From the NCBI RefSeq assembly GCF_963678635.1, contig NC_087071.1:12785088-12849087 (forward strand): 64,000 bases of DNA. The letters run 5' to 3'. The position numbers and the translations under genes were made by a program. The notes beneath the pieces are model-generated. The model worked only from the letters and a program-made list of their open reading frames with translations. It was not told where the DNA came from and made no database searches. This DNA is from Symsagittifera roscoffensis. Taxonomy: Eukaryota > Xenacoelomorpha > Acoela > Convolutidae. Below, piece by piece: positions 55,001 to 61,000 of the stretch (its first letter is position 1; every line of letters starts with the position of its first letter).

Positions 55001-58000
55001 TAGTTCTATTTTTTCGTTCAGGTTTTTTTATTCTACCACTCGAGAAAAACCTAGATCCGCGCCTGGTCATTAATATATATTGCAGTTCAAACCGATAGAA
55101 TTTGATTGACGGTTGGTTCCTGATGATACTGTTTTTAACAGCTGAGAGCTTTTATTCCATAATTTTTTAACTTTGGTTTTATTCTATAATATATATTTTT
55201 CAATTTTGTTTTAGTTCCATTTGATCGAATATGACCTGTTTTCCTCCTGGGCCACTCAGAATGCAGACTACTTCTCCTTCCTCAAATGGCTGTTGTGTCA
55301 CGAGACAGTGCCTGGATTCCAACTGCCATGTTCAACTGCTGTCCACTTGTTTGCAGTCCCCACTCTATACAGCACCATTGCCAAAATTACACACTGTATG
55401 TCATTTACTACATTTTATTACACATGCAAACGGTTAAAACAGGTATTATGATGAAACTGTATGGGACTGGGTTTTTTTTATTATTTTATTTTTTAAGACG
55501 CTTTGGAAAAGTGTTTCACTTTTTTCAAAAATTTAGTTTTTCCTCAAAAACTACCCTCCCATGTCGACCTTTGAAAATTTTGTCTACCTTATTTTAAGGT
55601 CGACCAAATTGATTTTCTGAGCTCTCCCAAACCACTACAAAGGCCCTATTTTGAGCAAATTTTCTGCGTCGCAAGCAAATTTTGAAAAAAGGCTTAAAAA
55701 GGCGTTTTTGGGCACGTTTTCGAAAATTTCGACCAACAAAATATGTATAGATTTACAACGAAGGCGATTTTAGAAATTTTAAGGTCAGGCAGCCAAAAAT
55801 GGATATCTCAAAATAGTACAAAGGGGGGACCCTTAGGGTCAACAAGGGTCGAATCCCTGAGGGAGGAGGAGCGTGCGAACCCCCCCCCCCCCACTTAATC
55901 CGCTACTGCTCCCAAATAAGGGGTTTTAGGTTCAACGGGTAGAAAAAATTGGGAAGCTCCCCTGCATAAGCGGACTTTTACACAAAAAGTTATGACCCTT
56001 CGGAAAAGACGAATTTTGGACTGTTTTTTTTAACCGTTTTTTGACTTCTCTCGAAAATTTCCCTCAAATCTAATGAGCAACATTTTAAGCATCGTTCAAC
56101 CTAACAAGCTCGTGTAATCACTTCAATTTAAAAAAAAAACTGAATTAATTGATGAAAATAACAGGTTTTGAAGTCATTAAATTGGGACTTGCTTTTCTTT
56201 GCTATAGGTCTGTTTTTGAAATTACCCTTGTCCTTCCGCATTAATACAAACATTTCAAAAATCATCGAACAGCTATTTCCAGCTTTAGCTGGTCTCTAGT
56301 TAAGTAGTGTATAGTTTGGTTTTGCGTTTCAGTGGATGAAAGGGAAATTGCACTGCTTGAGAAGCACTTCTTCAGTCTCTGTGCTCAGTCCAAGATGGCA
56401 CTCGACTTCCCCACATTCCACGCTCTAGTCTGTCCCCCAATTGCTGAAGAAGTGAGTAGTTTTGATAAATTTAAGTTATAGTTGCGACCACAGCATTGAA
56501 TCTGATTGGAAGGAGTAGTTTTTGTGCGCATTTTTAGGTGACTCAAGGCGGCTCGCATGGGTCTAAGTGTGATATCATGTTGAAGTCCTTTGGTCATGAC
56601 TCAAAAAAAATTTTAATAAAGTAGACAGTGTCCGTTTTTCAGAATTTGCCTTATTTAGTTGCCCTTTTATCATGAACAGTTTTTTCCAATTCGTTATTTT
56701 CGGGGACTAGGAAATTAGACGAAAAACAAATTAGACGTTACCAGAGAAACTGAATTTAGACGTTGCTGAAAAACTATAAATATGAGAAATTGGATGTAAT
56801 TGTAGTTTTAATGTGTGTGAAATTTGTTTACTGACTGCAAGTAATTTTCGCTGACAACAATTAACTTTCGTTAGAGCTTTTTTAAATGCAAAACATTTTT
56901 TCACGTATGGCATTTAAATAGTTTATGCACTTCAAAAATGTTTTGTAATATTCGGATTAACGTTATACATCATTGTTAATTAAACTTGGGAGCATAGTGT
57001 ATTAGCACGATCTTTTTTTTCGATCTAACTCGCAAATAAAAGTACTCATTTGGTGGCAATTTTGTTGTAATCACGATCTCTAGCATTGGAAATTTTGTAG
57101 CATGTGTTCTCTCGTTTATTTGTGATTAGTGTTAGTAAATTGTTAAGCGTCCATGACTATTGAGTGGAACTCATAATCTTTAGGACGAAGGATCGAATAG
57201 GACACGGAGACGGTTTTTTTTCTTTACTAATTCGAGGCTTATTTCTACTTTTTCTTATTTCACTTTCTAGAGCTAGATTTTAGTAGTGTTCTCGCTTGTA
57301 TTTGTGAACGCAGCCCCACTGACCTCCCCCTCACTGTCATATCACCGACTCTATTTAACTCCTACGTTGTCTCCCTCCCCTCCCCTCCCGAGGGTGTCAA
57401 CGTGGTGAGCTACGCAGACAACGTGACGCCCTGGGCCAGCGGGCCGAAGATCAATATCATCACCGCTAAGTTGCAGCCATACCTCGACTCCCTAACGTCC
57501 TACTTTCAATCCCTCAAACTCGCACTCTCCCCCGGAAAATGCGCTGTAACATTACTCACGCCTGACACCAAGGAATGCAACGTACAACCACACTTGACGG
57601 TGGCAGATATCCCGCTCAAGTTGGAAAAACACCCCAAAGTACTTGGTGTCAGGTTTGACCCGATGTTCAAGTTCGGGGAACATTGCAGGGTCGCTGCCTC
57701 CAACGCCTCCAGGGCGGTCAACGCCATGAAGGCCTTGGCAGGCACGGACTGGGGTCAGGACACGGAAACGCTACTCGTGACTTTCAAAGCCCTGGTCAGG
57801 CCTCGTCTCGAATACGCGGCCCCAGTTTGGTCTACAGTCGCATCCGAGACCAGTGTCAAGCGTCTGCAAACCATCCAAAACGCGGCTCTGCGGGTCGCCA
57901 CCGGGAACCATCTAATGGCCCCCCAAAGCCACCTACACGAAGAGACGCAGGTGCTCCCGGTGAAAGCCCACACGGCAATGCTTGCAACACAACATCTCTT

Positions 58001-61000
58001 GGCTTGCCACCTCCCTGAACACCCTGGTCAGAGACTCCTCGAGAAACCTCCTCCCCCCCGCAAAATGAAACCCACACTAGTCTCTGCCCATGCCCCCCGT
58101 CTGGAACACCTCCTCGAAGGCGTTGACCTGCCGCTACCAACGAAGGAGTACCGACGGCTCCTGAAAACTGTGCACACAGAGACGGTGGCGACGACAACCC
58201 AGTCGTATCCACCGTCTGGAGTCCTCGGTACAAGACCCCCTCCTGTCAACGTCCGAGAGGAGAAGACCCTACCCAGACGTACTCGGAGGACCCTCAGCCA
58301 ACTTCGGTCCGGCTACAGTCAACACCTGTTGTCGTACCGGGCCAGGCTCGAACCAGACCAAGGGTCCTCTTGTCCCCTCTGCCATACAGCCCCCCACACG
58401 ACTGCCCACCTGTTCCAGTGCCCCACAAACCCCACTGACCTCCCCCTCACTGCCCTTTGGACAAACCCGGTGGAAGCCGCCCGTTTCATTGACCTGGCCG
58501 GGGTACACCCCACAATGTAGGGCCCCGGCGAGAGGCGACTACAACAACAACAACGCAGCTTCGCGTCTGTGTAAATATTTTGATTATCAAAGGCATTGTA
58601 TACTCTTCTTGTATTTGTGAAAAATTGTTTCCAGCAATAAGTTTTGTTAGCAATTTGCTTTTTGTCCGAAATGCTAGTTTTGAAAAACAAATTCACATCT
58701 ATATTCCGTTTTATTAAAGATGTCTAAATGGTTTTCCGTCTAAGTTCCTGTCACCCTTATTTTCGTACTTTGTGCTTAATTTACGTTTTAATACAATACT
58801 TGATCCTAAGATAAAATTATCAGCAATATGTAAAAACGAATATTTTTAAATTAGTTTCATTTGTCAGAAAATAACATTCTTCAAACTATACATTTTCTGA
58901 TTTCGGAGGTATTCCAGTGATAATAAATATGACGAATTGGAAAAAAATGTTGGAGATAAAAAGGGGAATTTAGTTAGGCGAATATCCGCATCTTTTGATT
59001 TTTCTCGTCGAACCATTCTGCTATTTGCTTAGCATTCGGATACCCTTGTTATTGTTTATTTCGCTCAATGACATGGGCAGCCAAAGTCAAGTAAGTGATA
59101 TCAATTTAGCTCGCTTAGCTTGGGGCGACAAGGGTCATAGGCTCGAATCCGGTCAGGACCTGTTTTTTTTGCAGACGAAAAATATTCTGCTGTACAAAAA
59201 TTGTTTGGCTGCTGATTTTGTCCGATTAGTTGCCACTGCACGAGATTTGTTCATGTTATAAGCCTTTTTCTTCATCATTCAAAACCCTTTTGAGTCTATT
59301 CGGCTTAAGGTGCAAATGATTAAATTCCAAAAATATTGTTTTTTTTTTTGGTTTTTCATCTTCTTATGTATGATTTTAGTAATGAAGGTTGGCTTGCCTT
59401 TGTTTTTTTTTGAAATCATGATTTTGTCAGCTTGCAATCGTTTGAATTGTATGTAAATGCCGGTGTTATGCAAAAAAAAATCTCAATTTTTCTCCATTTC
59501 GGCATGTCTTATTCACGTAGTTTTTTTATGAATCATAAAGAGTTTTTGATGAAATACTTCTAATGAATCATAGGTGTAGGTGATTGTCCAGGTTGTTCTT
59601 GCTCTTGTAATATTTCGAAGTTTTCCGAAAAATATGAAATTTGTCATTGGTATTTTCACAGTCACATTGTTACGCTCTTATTCTCGCATAATATTTTATA
59701 TGGCAACTGATTTGTAGCTCCGCATTGCCTCTGTGTTAAAATAATCTATTTTTTTTTCATCCTCCAAAATGTTTATTATTTTATATATTTTATTTTAGGT
59801 GAAATTCGAAAAAATTTTTTGGAAAATGCTTTAAAATCATCGTCAAAAGTTTTTTTTCGAGTTGCTTAGCGTTTTTTTTTTCGTCTGTTGACTACATTAC
59901 GTTAAAATAAGCCGAATTTCTCATCTCTCCTCTGTTGTATTCAGGTGACTCTTGGTTTCTTCAATGCCTTCGACTCTAATGGAGATGCGAATGTGGATTT
60001 CAATGAGTATGTCTGTGGACTGTCTGCTTGTTGCAGAGGACCACAATTGGAGAGAAGGAAGTGTAAGTTACAAAAATCCCCTTTTTCGAAGTTCAAAAAA
60101 GATTTCAGAGATCAAATTAAACTTTTCGCGCTTGTTCAGGCCAAATTGATGTTTTACCTTCTTTTTGTATTTCATTATGATCCTCGCGCCTATTTAGACC
60201 AAGTTACGATTCTCCACCAAAATAATTAACTTGGAGGAGCTATGATCGATATAGAATGTTTCCGCATCTAGTTTTCATCTAGCATCTTGTTTTTAGTTCT
60301 TTTCCGCATGTTCGATTTCGATGGAGACGGAATGCTCTCAAAAGCAGAAATATTCAACCTGGTCGACATATGCGTGCGCATGCAGTACCAATTTTCACAA
60401 TACACTGGACTGCACCCTTTTTCGCACGGTGCGAATAATTGTTCAGCTATGAGCATGAATGGAAGCAATGGCCATGTAGCTGGAAGCAGTGCGAGGTCTC
60501 ATCCCGCGTTGTCGCAAGTTTTTCTGGACTCGCAGACTATTATCGATGAGATCATGCGCAAACACGATCCAGATTTTGTGAGTGAATTTTAAAGAAAGAA
60601 AGAAAGAATTTATTTTTTCAGACATAGAAAAACATTTACAAAAAATCAAACAAAAAATTTTAATATGAATTTTTATAGTTTAGCTGTGAGGTGCACAGGT
60701 CTGCTAAGGATCCCCTTTCAGTGGTTTCAATTTGGCGATTGCTTGTCTGGTTGCTTTTTGGCTCGAAAATTATTTACAATAAAATTAAAGCAGTCCGGTT
60801 GAGGCCTCCTTTCAAACTTCAAAAAACAACAAATTTGCCCAAAGATTTTATAAAAGAAAAAGTTAATGTTAAACGATGTCAACGAAAGAGTTAAATGATG
60901 TCAATGATATTAATGCAGTTGTGTCATCCAGTAAATTTTGTCAAAACTTTTTTCTTTCTCAAAGCGTGGTTTCTTTCAAGAGCAGATGTCCGTATAAAGT

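Noticed and set aside
57506-58696. Several 70-125-codon minus frames over the GC-rich LINE
   Set aside because: They are long only because the DNA is GC-rich; the + frame carries all the RT motifs.
59945-60592. Independent small calcium-binding (EF-hand) proteins
   Set aside because: The two EF-hand frames join in phase with flanking exons and match the USP32 order.
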